From positions 806,001 to 870,000 of the forward strand of contig JAHLKF010000007.1 of assembly GCA_025558075.1 (NCBI GenBank): a DNA stretch of 64,000 bases, read 5' to 3'. Position numbers and translations under genes: made by a program. Position 1 is the stretch's first letter, and every line of letters starts with the position of its first letter. This document shows, in pieces, positions 30,136 through 42,038 of this stretch. The notes beneath the pieces are model-generated. The model was given only the letters and a program-made list of their open reading frames with translations. It was not told where the DNA came from and ran no database searches. This DNA comes from Gaertneriomyces semiglobifer. Taxonomy: Eukaryota; Chytridiomycota; Chytridiomycetes; Spizellomycetales; Spizellomycetaceae.

Positions 30136-32350
30136 ATGTCTCCCACCGAAACAAGCCCACTTGTTCAATCAGTTGTGGTGCCAATGCCGTCCGCCGAGGA
30201 ACCCTTTAGTATAGTGGAAGATCCCAGAGAGCAAGACGCCGGAACTTTCCCGAGACCGGGTCGCTTTCGGGACAAGGTTCGATCAATTATCAAGGCGAGA
30301 AGCTTTCTGCATGATGTACAATGTCAGTTGGGCCCTGGTTATTCGCATACTGCCGGTTCCAATGTGAACTCTTTTCAGCAGCTGGACTTCGAGTACCTGG
30401 TGCTGCCCCCGGAGTGGACGTGAACGCTCCTAATCCAGCTTTGGAAGCGTTGTTTTCCGTGAGTACGCTTGAACCTGTGATTGAAGAGGGTCTTTTCCCT
30501 CATATGTCACGCTAGGAAGATGTTTGTATACAAGTGACGGATTATTCGGCTGGTGAGACTCATACTAGGATCCTTCACATCTTGCCTGGCTGTGTACTTA
30601 ACCTTCGATGTATGCATAGATCGATTGGAGGTCACGTTTCTCGACCCATCAACAATAGAACCATTTTTAAATCGAAAGGTACCAAGCTTTGCTGACAAGA
30701 AACCACGCTCGAGATACTCATATTGACGGTGTTTGTAGAGACCGTCGTGGTCGAAGGTGTGCTTTCTTACTACATTGCCTCTCCGCCTGTTTTTAGAAGC
30801 TAGATCCTCTGCTCTAGGTGCGATGGGTGGACGTGAAGGGCATCAATTTTCCGGCAATTAAGATCATTGCAGACAAGTATAGTGAGTCTATGACCCATGA
30901 GCAGCGGGAGGCGAGGTGATGGGGGCTAATAGAGCTCTCGCAGAGCTTCATCCACTGGCAGTGGAGGACGTTTTCCACTTTCCACAGACGTAGGTTTCAT
31001 GAATGATGCGGTGTACTCTTACTATTCACCTGCTAATAGGCTTATCCAGAATCAAGACAGATTGGTACGATACTCACATCTATGTCTCCATGATTCTGCC
31101 CTCCCTGGCGAGGCAGCATGCAGACGATATTGACATATCGAGCGACACCGAAAGCGTATACGAAGCAAAACTCTCGACGTCAATCTCGTCCGATAAAATG
31201 TCAGTGCCGCACGGTATGCGGCGCCTTTTCCCTGTACGCCCAAACGTCGGAATGGATCGTGGAAGTCATGATGCCCTTGTGCCGGATGTGTTTGTAGAAC
31301 AGTGCAATCTGTTTTTGCTCAGAGAAGGTGCGAAATGTACGGCTACGGTTCTAGATGCGTGCTCCGCTAATGCACGACCCCTTTTATAGGCACGTTTGTG
31401 ACGATCTTCCAGCACGACGGCCGTCGCGCCACCTCACCGATATACACGCGGCTGGAAGAGAAGGGAACAGTAATGCGAGACTGTCAGGATGCGTCATTTC
31501 TCATGTTCGCCGTGATGGATGCGGTGACGGACCACTTCTTTCCCGTGGTGGATGCGTATCGGAAGGAACTCGACTGGTTGGAGTTGCATGTGTTAGGCAA
31601 TCCGAAAGCCGAAGCTACCAAAGGTACGTCTTTTATGAGTGGTAGGGGAAATTGAGCATTCGAGATGACAATCTGTAATTTGTCTCGCTAGAGCTGCACT
31701 TGATTGCCAAAGAACTTGGTTCTCTCCGACGAACAATCATGCCAACGCGAACACTCATCACATCTCTGAGAGAGGCTGGCAAGCACAATTTCCAACCGTC
31801 TTCTCCAGAGGTTACGCCTCCAGAGATATCGCGACTCACACGAACATATCTGAGTGATGTTAAAGACCATATTGACATGGTCCTGGACGCATTGGAAAGC
31901 TTTGAAAATGACGCCGGAAGACTAAGTGATTTGGTAAGAGCGTCCTTCCCCAACGGCTTGACTGTGTGCCAAGACTGACCATTTGGGAATCCAGATCTTC
32001 AACACGATATCTCACTCTACGAATGAAGTATGTGTCGGCTCGCAATCATTAGTTATTTTCTCACCGGAACTGATAATGTTTTTATAGGCGATGAAGACCT
32101 TGGCTGTGGTTTCTCTAGTGTTTCTCCCTATTTCATTTTTGGCAGGAGTTTTCGGAATGAACTTTGATCATTTTCCCGAACTTCATTGGAAGATTGGTGT
32201 ATATGGGTACGTGGCAAACCGCTCACTATGACTCTACAAACCATCCGGGCCGTCTCTCATACATCCAATTGTAGATTTTGGGCGATAACGGCTGGGATGG
32301 TCGCGCTGATGCTTGCACTGTTCAGGTACATGGGTTGGGTAGGGAAGTGA
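30136..32350 (+). CDS. CorA-family Mg2+/metal ion transporter
   Basis: Membrane channel for Mg2+ or other divalent ions. About ten exons. Coding blocks include [70 protein letters not shown] (the conserved LHPLxxED turn), [38 protein letters not shown] and a long helical stalk to about 32090. The pore helix reads [20 protein letters not shown] and carries the diagnostic GMN, followed by a second membrane helix [15 protein letters not shown]. The C-terminal tail is only about eight residues and basic. Exon 1 ends near 30322 at a donor GTCAGT. A His/Asp-rich loop inserted at 31120-31280 varies in this family. Confidence 0.9.
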
Positions 32351-32374
32351 GACAAAGTGTCGGGTGCCTTCGAG

Positions 32375-32834
32375 GCTTTGTGCGTTTCCGTGATGACGCA
32401 GATGGCGAGGGCAAGACGTTAACGCTATGCAGTTACTGGGCGATCGTCCTTACCAAGCCTGCATGGTCAACTCTGGAGAAACATGATGTGGGGCACGATG
32501 GATTACCAGCGTCGCTTCACGTTCTCAGCGCAAATGAGACCGAAGAGCTCAATATGTATGTCGGTTGCTACATGTGTAGATATACACATATTTCTGTATG
32601 CTTACCAGGGGTAAGGCATCAATGATATCTAAATTCTGGGTGAATAACCTCGGACTGATGGCCGGCGATCTGCACCAGGTCTCACGCCTGCGACATGCCG
32701 TGGCGGACCGAGATGGATGGGCCACCGTCACAAAGCCATTTCACGGCGACAAAGTAGTTCGGCTTCGTATACAGTTAGACGAAATCGCGGCGCTAAAACT
32801 TGGCCACTTCCTGGCGGGTGCGTCCACGAGCTGA
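32375..32834 (+). CDS. Unassigned two-exon frame, no start found
   Basis: A coding-like frame WAIVLTKPAWSTLEKHDV ... ANETEEL is followed by a 52-nt GT-AG intron (about 32554-32606). It joins in phase to GKASMISKFWVNNLGLMAGD and ends GHFLAGASTS. No in-frame ATG precedes it and it abuts the CorA stop, so it may be the rest of a decayed gene or lack an upstream exon. No family recognised. Its intron sequence recurs at 35285-35335. Confidence 0.3.
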
Positions 32835-33155
32835 AAGCCCTACAAAACATACTGGCGCTAACACGCATGGGCGTTACGCAACAAGACTAGCTATGTAGAA
32901 GTCAACGTAACGGTCGAGTTTCTCATGACCGTGAGACCGCTATCCTTACGCGAGTACGAAGTTATACTCTTACATATATTAAACAAAGAGAATTATTAAA
33001 ACGTTGAGAAAAATTCTAAGACGAAGATGGTCCGCCCCTAGCGAAATGGGCATCGACCAGGGCACGGCACTCCTGCTCGTCAAGCAGTAACATAGCCGAA
33101 GCTGCCACCATTTGAATGTTCAAGGGGGTGTTGCCGTACTGGCGACGGTGCACAT

Positions 33156-33800
33156 TCAAGGCACCGCACCTAGTTCCGAGAAGGTTAAATCCCCAGTAGT
33201 AGTACGAGCAGGAGCAGGAGTAGGAGCAGGGGTTGGAGCAGGGTTGGGACGGAGTCCACATCCAACCCACGGTTTTGTCAAGAAAAACCTGTCGCGACGA
33301 CCGTACTTGCAAGGCCGAGGGTATTGTTCATCCGCCTTATTGATCCAGACAAATTGCAGTTTCCGCTGGGTCGATCTTGGATCGGGCATTTCCTTAACGA
33401 GAGTTGCTGGCCTTCGGGGATCCCTCCACGCAAAGAGTCGCTGTTTGCTGGCACAAAACTTGAGCAACTCATTCCATAGCCGAACCTGAGGGTACGCATT
33501 GATGCTGCCGACTACAACCAATGACTTCTTTGCGCACATCAACGCAACAACAGCCCTGGTGACTTCGTTTAAGAAGCCCGGCGATTCTGTCGCCACGCCC
33601 GAGATGATGATATACGGATTCTCGGATCCCTGGTAACTATCCCGGGTATTGTTCGGCATTGTCGAAGTGCAAAAAGACCCTATGGGACGCAAAAAGAATG
33701 TTAGAGATATACTCCAGGACCTGCGCCTGAGTAGGTCCTGGAGTATATCGCTACCAGAAATGAAAGGGCGAGGTTGCGAAGGTTGGGTGATCCTCTCCAC
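33156..33800 (-). pseudogene. Probable remnant of an SF1 (Upf1/Sen1-like) helicase C-terminal domain
   Basis: The minus frame carries SYQGSENPYIIISGVATESP (helicase motif V, QGxE then IILS), GFLNEVTRAVVALMCAKKSL (degenerate motif VI, where RRxNVALTRAKxxL is expected) and VVVGSINAY with LWNELLKFCASKQRLFAW. These are the last motifs of superfamily 1B helicases. The arginine finger region is eroded (VTRAVVALMCAKK) and the N-terminal RecA domain with Walker A and DExx is not found upstream. It ends in a Pro-Ala-Pro-Thr repeat. A perfect 17-bp hairpin lies at its 5' end. The family call rests on spacing and a few residues, so it is tentative. Confidence 0.4.
33706..33749. repeat. Perfect inverted repeat: 17-nt arms, 10-nt spacer
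   Basis: Left arm GATATACTCCAGGACCT (33706-33722) is the exact reverse complement of 33733-33749. The spacer is GCGCCTGAGT. The geometry is nearly the same as the hairpin at 4168-4215, though the arm sequences are unrelated apart from starting with GAT. Confidence 0.9.
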
Positions 33801-34263
33801 CGTGGTGAACGCTCGGGATTCATACGATTGCAGTGCTCCGAGGAAGTGGGCTTTCCCACTCGGCGGTGGCTATCCATATCCTATACAGGCGCATGAATGA
33901 GTACGCCTTCCACGACGCAAAACCTCATTACCACAACCTCTGCACAGCATCCCAGTTGATGCCCGGGTTGACTTGGGACATTCTCGTGCGAACAACTTCG
34001 CACAGCGGTTGTTGGCGGTGAGGATCGAAAGGTACAGCAAGGTGGTTCGGGCATGCCTGCGACTGCCAGAAACACCTTGCTGTAACTGCCCAAAATCATG
34101 GCTGATTGAGCGCCACAACACACTACCCGCTGGTGGCAGCTCCCCAGTAAAATTCACTTCGTCGAGGCCTTCGATTGCAGCGACGGTTTCTGCCGTACGG
34201 GGAAGAGCAAGACATCTAATAAGGAAGGTCACTGGTCAGCCAAATCTGAAATAGCACACATCA

Positions 34264-34676
34264 CACCCCCGTAGATATCATAACTTGCAGCCCCCTCACT
34301 TGAAACAGCCCCAGCAGACAACGATCCGCGAACGGCTCGATGTCCCGTAGGTACCACAACTCGCTCAGATAAGACTACTCGCCACAGCCCCAGCAAGATG
34401 CTATGCATACAGTCCACCCCGTAGATACCATGACTTGCAGCCCCCCACTTGAAGCAGCCCCAGCAGACAACAAAGTTGTCCCGTAGATACCACAACTCGC
34501 TCAGATGGGATTACTCGCCACAGCCCCAGCAGGCTTTCCATATACACAGTCGACCCCGTAGACACCATGACTTGCAGCCCCCCACTTGAAGCAGCCCCAG
34601 CAGACAACAAAGTTGTCCCGTAGATGCCACAACTCGCTCAGATAGGACTACTCGCCACAGCCCCAGCAGGCTTTCG
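34264..34676. repeat. Minisatellite, about three copies of a 137-150-nt unit
   Basis: The phrase CCCGTAGATACCATGACTTG (or close variants) starts near 34269, 34419 and 34556, so the copies are 150 and 137 nt apart. Each unit contains CTTGCAGCCCC, GAAACAGCCCCAGCAGACAA or its variant, a second CCCGTAG, CACAACTCGCTCAGAT and CGCCACAGCCCCAGCA. The last two copies are nearly identical. No open frame is kept through all copies. Confidence 0.9.
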
Positions 34677-37306
34677 AGACACACCAGCATGACACAGACT
34701 ACTCCAAAACCCAGCTGCCAGTGACACCCACCTTTCAGTGTTTAAATCATGAGTTCTCGTGAATGACTTTGAATGTGCTTCATTGGTGTTGTTCGTGTAG
34801 GATGTGAGTGAGGCGAAGGGTGATGGTCTGGGAGAAATGCGACCGCTTTTTATATCCGGGCGGCTGCAGTAGAATCGTGCGCGGGCCGAGGGAGAAATTG
34901 CCGGTCGAGGAACCCCATTTTTTCTTGGAGAGGGGCAGTAATAGTAGTTTTTGCGGCGGCTGCTGCTGTCAAGTCGTGCTTGCGTTTTGATGCTGTCGAA
35001 TTCGCGTCGTGCTTTTATATCCGGACGCGGTTTGGCTGGCGTTAGGGTTGGGATTATTTGATTGGGTGGCACAGTTGTAATCTTCATCTATTGTGTGGCA
35101 CAGTATTCATCTGCTCATTTATTGGTGGCACAGCCATCACTTTCTCAATTAGGGCGAACTGGATTACCGAGTATCTCGCTCAGAGTCGCTCGCCTTGTGA
35201 ATTTGAATTAAGAGCATCCGTACGTACCGGTGGGAAAATTCAGGTATGGCACCTTACCAGTGCGGGATGCTCTTTCTCGAATGAATGTGTCATAGTCGGT
35301 TGCTACTTGTGTAAAGATTTATGCCCATAGGCTTACCAGTGGTAAGGATAACGATAATATTCCACTTCTGATGAATGGACTTGTGCTTCCGCGGAGGTGT
35401 CCTGAATGAGTTGATGATCAGGAAGATCAGAGATTGTCGGATTCATGTTCATGGTTCATTGAATTCATATGGGTTCCACGGCACAACACTGACAACAGCT
35501 GCATGATACGAAAAAACAACCGATGCAGCATTGTTCTTTGAAGTTCTCTTTGGAAACAACGTTGAATCCCGATGCCGCCAAGAAGGATCGCGCAGACGCT
35601 CGAATTGAGTCTGATCGTTGGCCGTTTGGATGAGCGCCTCGCCGATCAGTGATGTCATGCTTCCCGTCCTTTGATTTTGAAGATCCACACGTCGCGAACC
35701 AAAACTCGAACAATTCGTGGGCCTCACGCCGAAATTTCGATTTGGGGGTGTGGGCCGCCGGCTACACAAAGGCTTCCATTGGCTATTACTATGATAGTAG
35801 CGGTTATTATACTCTCAAGCATAACACGCATACGCATACAACCGGATGCGATGAGGCCCTGTTTCCGGTATGCGGTCGGTGGGTATTCGATGGATCTGGC
35901 TGGACGATGATGATGATGATGAATTAAATGAGAAAGAGCGCCTTGGTTGTATCGCTCTGCGTACTTTTGATCGCCCAATCCAACAAAGGAAATCGGCCCC
36001 CCCGCTCATGAAAAAGTAAACCATTTTTACCTTTGCGATCCGCTCGCTCCCCCGATACATAAAAGGAGGCCGGACAAAGGCCTGGAACGTTTTAATTCCG
36101 AGCGACTGGAACAGTCCTCCCTTACCACAGTTTGCAACTTGCAACTTGTCAAGATCACCTTCATTCACAGCGGCTTCCTTCAATTCACGACGAAGACCAT
36201 TATTATACCCACACACACACACACAGTGAACAAAGTTAGCGGGCCGCGAAAACGCCTCTAGAAATCACTCGTAGATCTTGTAGGCAGGGACACACACTTT
36301 CTACTCGCAACGCACACCACAACCATACAAGCCTCACATAGACTAGCTGTACTTTACCACGCAGAAACTTGTATTCCGTCGGTTCCGCTTCCCGATCGCT
36401 GTCTGCAACCTCCGACGACTTCGCCACCGCTCAAAGTATCGGCGCTCCGTCTGCCCCGACCAACAAACCAATCAGCCTACACCCAAACCTTGCCATCCTT
36501 CCGTTTTTCTTGCGAGACCGAGGTATAGTCATGACTTGGTTTGACACATCACTCCCCTCCGATTGCTTTGGTCGTTTACTGAAAAAGGAAATTCCTGTTC
36601 CCTGGTCTATTTTGCTATTAGATTGCAAGCGAATGATACAAAGACAGTTTTGAGCTCAGCAAATCCTGCTTTCAAACTTGCTTTTGGGTCCGTCGTTTTC
36701 CCCCACTCAGTCTCCAAGGTAAGCAGGCGCGATGCGACCGAGTGTGCTCCTCTGTGCGTGTGGCCTCCCCGCCCGCCCTCCACAATCACCGCCATGATCA
36801 CCAACCCACCAACCACCGAACCCCACAATATCCCAACCATCGCATTCATGTCACCTCCCGGCCTTGCGTCCATGTGACTTGTTGGTGTTCTTCAAGATGT
36901 CAGTATGGATCATTGCCCGCCGACTGGGTCCTCATACACCCAAGCTTGCAATACAGTCGACGATTGAGAACTACTACTACTACTGCTGAAGTGGCGCCCC
37001 GTCTGGTATATATATACGCTCTGATACCCATGTGATTCGCCCGGACGAAAGCGGTGTGATGATCGACGTCGACAAAGCCATATCTGATTTATGTTTCTGT
37101 TCTAATCCATTCAGGGTCACTCTAGTTACCCCAAGCCGCCTAGCTCCCTCTCGTACGGACCATGGTCGAATGGTAGGTTCATCCACGCGTGTTTTCACAA
37201 CCTTGCGTTACTCAAATTCCTCCCCATTTTCGCAGAAACACGGCAGCTAGAGTGAACATATAATATTTCGATACCAGCTCTCGAAGGCGCGACGACGAAA
37301 ACATAA
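34677..37306. other. Long region without a convincing gene, upstream of the zinc-finger gene
   Basis: About 2.6 kb. The minus-strand words GGATATAAAAAGCGG near 34850 and GGATATAAAAGCACG near 35010, and ATACATAAAAGGAGG near 36055 on plus, look like TATA boxes. At 35285-35335 an intron-like sequence repeats that of 32550-32606. CA repeats occur at about 35820 and 36210. A splice-donor-like CAAGGTAAGC at 36717 and an acceptor TTTTCGCAG at about 37233 suggest a spliced 5' UTR for the zinc-finger gene. Several open frames of 60-130 residues have no motif. Confidence 0.4.
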
Positions 37307-38956
37307 ATGTACGGCGACGCCTCAACTCTCTCGCTGGGCCCAACCTGCCCTCGAGGTCGTCCGCCTGGCGAGTTTCCGTCCTCGCCCTACTATCAGGTGA
37401 CGGTGACCGCTGGCCCGGTGCATCAACGTCACTCGCACTATAGTCCTCCATACCCAACGCCACCTGTAGTATCTCCCCGTCCAAATTACCCAGTGCACGA
37501 AAGCGGATATTATCACCCACATTACTACGACGATCCGCACTACATCCACTTTGGCGATACACGATCCGACTGCGATGCCGACGCTTATCACAAACACGTT
37601 CCCGGACTGTACCATCATGAGCAAAGCGTGGCTGCTCCCGTCTGTTCACGCACTTGGGATAATCACAGGCCTACTGCGTCGTTGTGCCATTGCGGCCGCA
37701 AAGATTGTCCAACCGGACCGTCCTCGCCATGCACTTACGGCTACGGCGATCGCGGGGCCCCGCATCAAACACCACCCACGGTGAGACCCGGATACTTTAC
37801 TCCAAACTACCATCACTGCGAAAAAAGGCCTGCATGGCGCCCGAGCCCAGGCTCGTTACCCGAGGCACAATATGAAACTACCGATGCTCGTGATCGCGGC
37901 GACAGCTGTTGGCATCATCTGCACGGAGGATCACGTGGTATGCCGCGGCCATGCGCATGTTCTGATGGTGAGACACGGCTGTATTCTCAAATGTAGATCT
38001 TGCAGGTGCTGACCACTGCATTCCTTCCATCCATAATAGAGCCGTTTCCCCGCCGCCCTATCCGTGCAATATCTGATTCAGTCGTTGCTTCTTTGCCGTA
38101 CGGCGGCCACGCGAGCCACGGGAATACAAAGCCCTCAAAATTGTCTAACGGAAGGCACCACCCTTACGATGACAGTAACCGTTTACCAGCGCACCCGCGG
38201 CCGAGGTCGCCGCCTCAAAAATCCCATTCCTTCCCTGGACCATTGTACAGTTCCCAACCTATACCAGGAAAGATCCAACTCCCGGTGCCTACACCAACAC
38301 CTTCGAAGACGTTGCCGCCGCTGATGGAGGCGCTTCGGTTAACGGGATCTGAGCCATTTGTCAGTCTCGCACTGCCAGAAATTGCGCCGCCATCTGCAAA
38401 GGAAAAGGAACGTGTGTCCGAACAAGAACAGCAGAACAAAGTACCCTCTAGCTCTTCACTGAAACGCTATCAATGTCCCGTTTGCTTGAAGCGTTTTGCG
38501 CGACCATCGTCCTTGCAGACACACACATATGTTCATACTGGAGAGCGTCCCTTTTCTTGTACGATGGCATCGTGTGGCAAATCTTTCTCTGTACTCAGCA
38601 ATCTGCGGCGACATGTAAGGGTTTGTGGAAAAATGAGGCAACGAAAACTTAACAATCAGGCTACTGGCTTGCATCTGTTAGCTTCGGCAGCTGAAGTTGG
38701 AACGGGGCGTGCACGGGAGGTGGCTAGTCAGACGGTTGAAGAGCTACATGATGATCACGCTAGCCAATCAGCAGATGGAAATGACCGCCAGTCTCCGACT
38801 CGAAGTGAAGCAGAAGCCGAAGACACGGAGGACAGCGACAGTGAAACAGGTTCTGTTGGTTCCGACAGCGAGTCACTTAGCGTTAAGCAAGATCTGATAC
38901 CCACGAGCTCGTCGCCGACATCCCACGACAAAGAATGGCGGCCGCCATGCAGATAA
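37307..38956 (+). CDS. C2H2 zinc-finger transcription factor
   Basis: Protein of 525 residues from two exons, 37307-37967 and 38040-38956, phase-consistent. The N-terminal half is rich in Pro, His, Tyr and Ser and is disordered. Two adjacent C2H2 fingers follow: CPVCLKRFARPSSLQTHTYV and CTMASCGKSFSVLSNLRRHV, joined by an HTGERPF linker. The second finger ends H-x3-C rather than H-x3-H. The tail is acidic (EDTEDSDSETGSVGSDSES), a possible activation region. Two-finger proteins of this kind are common in fungi; DNA target and role are unknown. Confidence 0.85.
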
Positions 38957-39052
38957 AACATTTCAGGTGCAAGAGACTTTATCATATGTGTTACTGCCTT
39001 AACATTTGGTTGTATTAGTACAGAAAGTTATAGGCTGTGCGCGAATTAGTAT

Positions 39053-40548
39053 TCAATTATTATTCAGTTTCATCACCAGATTTCTCATCATCCCAGTTGC
39101 TGCTGTTATGTTCTTTTTATCCTTGGCGGAAATTGGCACGATAGGTATCGTGGTCCTTGACTTGAGAACCTCGAAATTGTCCTTAGCAATTGTTCCAAGG
39201 TCAGCCTTGTTGCCAATAATAAGACTGGGCTTGGATGTCAATCCAGGCTTGTACGCTTCCAGTTCTGACTGCAGAATCTCCACGTCTCGCCACGGCTCTT
39301 TACTAGCGAGATCAATCACGTACACCAGTATGCGATTCCTTTCAACATGACGCAGAAAGCGATGTCCCAACCCGACGTTTCTATGGGCGCCTTCTATCAA
39401 CCCCGGAATATCCGCAATGGTCATGGTCCAGAAATCGGGAAAGTCGATGGTGCCGACATAAGGATTCAGAGTCGTAAAAGGATACGGAGCTATCCGTGGA
39501 TGAGCGTTGGAGACCGCCGCCAAAAATGTAGATTTCCCAGCGTTCGGCAGACCAACCAGTCCAGCATCGGCAATCGTTTTCAGTTCCAAGTCGAGCCACA
39601 AGGTTGTACCGGGCTGTCCACGACCGGCCATGCCTGGGCCTTTGATGTCGGTGGACACAAAGTGCGGATTTCCTTGGCCTCCTCGACCACCGCGAGCAAT
39701 CAGACGTCGTTCGCCATCTGTCGCCAAGTCAAATTCAATCAGTTTCGGTGTAGCTTTAGACTGATACGGAACCCTCTCCAGAAGTATGTTTATCCGATCC
39801 CGCTGAGGTATATAGTTGTTCCGAAACTTGAAGTATCGATGTAATAGCTCCAATTGTTCTAGAGCTTTCCTTTCCTTTCCATTATCACTTTCACTTTGAT
39901 CAGGATCATCCTCGCAAAGATCCTGCACGTCTGGTTCAACCCATTGGCGGACATACGTTCCCACCGGAACACGAATCTCGACGTCCTTGCCATCAGCCCC
40001 ATGCATTTGCTTGCCTTCTCCATTGCCCCCATTGGCTGCCGCATATCGATTCTGAACACCGTTCAATGATGTGTACTCTTTAGAGGCCACTACGTACACG
40101 TCACCTCCACGACCACCGCTCCCGCCTGATGGCGGACCGAAGGGAGTACGTGCGCTTTTGAAGAACGTAATGGCTCCATCTCCACCCTTTCCTGCTGTTA
40201 TTTTTACACGCTTGTAGTCAACAAACGGCGGGCCCTGGATGGCAACAAGCGAGTAAATCAGTATAGCATGAGGCGAGAACGTGAACAAAACGTTAGTGTT
40301 ACCTTTCCCAGAAACTTTCTGTGAACTGAACCTAGATTGTGGGTAGTTTGGGAAGACGGAGTTGGGTGCGTTGGCGGTGTGGAGGATTCTTCGTTACCTC
40401 CCAGTCGTTTTGCTTCGGTTTCGAGGTTGCGTTTAGAACTATGCACTCTCACGACCGCACTGCAGCGTGAACATCGTGTAAACTTTCTGAACAAAGCTCC
40501 AGAGATGTCGTCAGCCAGTAGGCCCCAATTTGCTCTGCGTGCAGCCAT
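39053..40548 (-). CDS. MTG2: Mitochondrial Obg GTPase
   Basis: Obg-family GTPase that assists mitochondrial large-subunit ribosome assembly. Two exons, 40548-40303 and 40234-39053, give 475 residues. The first about 80 residues, MAARRANWGLLADDISG onward, are Arg-rich and lack acidic residues early, a good mitochondrial presequence. The Obg fold shows the Gly-rich loops ITAGKGGDGAITFFKSA, PSGGSGGRGGDVYVVA and GRGGQGNPHFVST. The G domain has GLVGLPNAGKSTFLAAVS (G1), TIADIPGLIEGAHRNVGLGH (G3), IGNKADLG (G4) and VPISAKD (G5). An upstream Met at 40608 is possible but would lengthen the presequence. It shares a short promoter with the kelch gene. Confidence 0.93.
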
Positions 40549-40610
40549 TGTCGTTTTGTCTATTGCGAGTTGCAGCATCGCAAGGTAATCCGTCTGTTTC
40601 TTGGCCAAAA
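40549..40610. promoter_or_regulatory. Short bidirectional promoter of MTG2 and the kelch gene
   Basis: The start codons of the two divergent genes are 62 bp apart, or 173 bp apart if the kelch protein starts at the ATG at 40722. Both must be driven from this interval or from within each other's 5' ends. No TATA box is seen. Confidence 0.5.
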
Positions 40611-41988
40611 ATGTGTTTCTCGCGACTTATCGATTGCCGTCATTGCAAGGCCGACCTTTCGCCGGTTGTCCTCGCGGAAACCAAACCTCAGAAACAGGCG
40701 CGAAACAGCATAATAAGAGCAATGCAGTCCAACATTCCAACCTCGAGAGATAGGCAAGCGTCGCTGAACTACTCAAAGGGCAATATTTCATCACCCGCGC
40801 CGGTTCGTCATGCCGCCGCTTTGAAAGAAGACCCGCGCACAACGAGCGACCCACCGGCATCGCAGAGTTTTCCTTTGCAGCCGGAACCGCCGGCCACTGG
40901 CACGACCACCACGGCAATGCACTGGTCAAAGGTGCCTTTGAGAGGAACCCATCCTACTGGTCTTCGTGCGCATACTGCTACTGTTGTTGGGAATTCCCAC
41001 ATTTTCGTTTTTGGAGGATGTGATGCCAATACATGTTTTGCGGATTTGTGGGTATTTGACGTGGATGGTCTATGGTGGAAGAAGCCCAAAATGAGTGGAA
41101 CAATACCAAAGCCGTGCAGAGCGCATTCTGCCAGTCTTTTGAAAGACAGGTGGCTCATGATTTTCGGTGGTGAGACTGCGAAGTGCTGTGCATTCGCCTC
41201 TCTCTGAAGCCAACTAATCCATTCACGCAGGTGGGGATGGGCCGAACTATTTCAACAGCCTTTACGTTCTTGATACCAAAACGTTCGTATGGTTCACACC
41301 GGCCACGGCAGGAACCGCACCGGGTCCCCGAAGAGCACATACTTCCTGGGTTTATGACGATAACTATTATATCTACGCCGGAGGCGACGGCGCTCAAGCG
41401 CTGAACGATTTATATATGCTTAGCACACGAGGAGTGGAATTCGAGGCTTATCTAACTGGAGAGCCAAAGGATGCGGGGGCGTTGACCTGGACGCGGATAC
41501 GCACCAGCGGTGCAACACCTTCCAACCGCGGCTATCACACCTCAAACCTCATATCAAATTCCCATCAAGTCGTTTTATTCGGTGGATCCGATGGTCACGA
41601 ATGCTTTTCGGATGTTCATGTTCTCAATTTGCGCAACCATCACTGGACTCAAGTACCTTTGGATCGACCGCTTCCTCGGCTCTCACATACAGCTGTTCAA
41701 GTGGGATCGTATCTGTTTGTCCTCGGCGGACATGATGGAGCACGGTACGGCAGCGAAGCCTTGCTTTTGAATTTAGTCACAATGTGTTGGGAGACCAGAC
41801 CGACCAACGGACGGGAGCGACCAGACGGGCGAGGTTATCACACCGCGGTGCTGCTGGATTCACGCGTATGGATAATGGGCGGATACGATGGGAACAAAGT
41901 CTTTGAGGATCTTTGGGCACTAGAACTCAGCTCGTTCGCATATCTTCCTCAAATAACGACGTTCGACCTGGGTGGCGTGGAAAGATGA
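40611..41988 (+). CDS. Kelch-repeat protein
   Basis: Beta-propeller protein of 438 residues (401 if started at 40722). Exons 40611-41169 and 41231-41988 join in phase inside a kelch repeat. Six kelch-type blades are visible: TGLRAHTATVVGNSHIFVFG, KPCRAHSASLLKDRWLMIFG, GPRRAHTSWVYDDNYYIYAG, SNRGYHTSNLISNSHQVVLF, PRLSHTAVQVGSYLFVLGG and DGRGYHTAVLLDSRVWIMGG. There is no BTB, coiled coil or catalytic domain. Fungal homologues include Tea1/Kel1-type polarity factors and Ral2-like proteins; without a coiled coil the second fits better. It converges with SPC1 with a 50-bp gap. Confidence 0.88.
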
Positions 41989-42038
41989 TGTGATGAAGTC
42001 GGATTAGCGTTATAAATGGGTTATTTTGTAGATAGACA

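Noticed and set aside
36607..36873. Minus frame starting with a membrane-like segment (GILWGSVVGGLVIMAVIVEG)
   Set aside because: Single hydrophobic run without family match, overlapping a likely 5' UTR splice donor on the plus strand. Not enough to call a gene.
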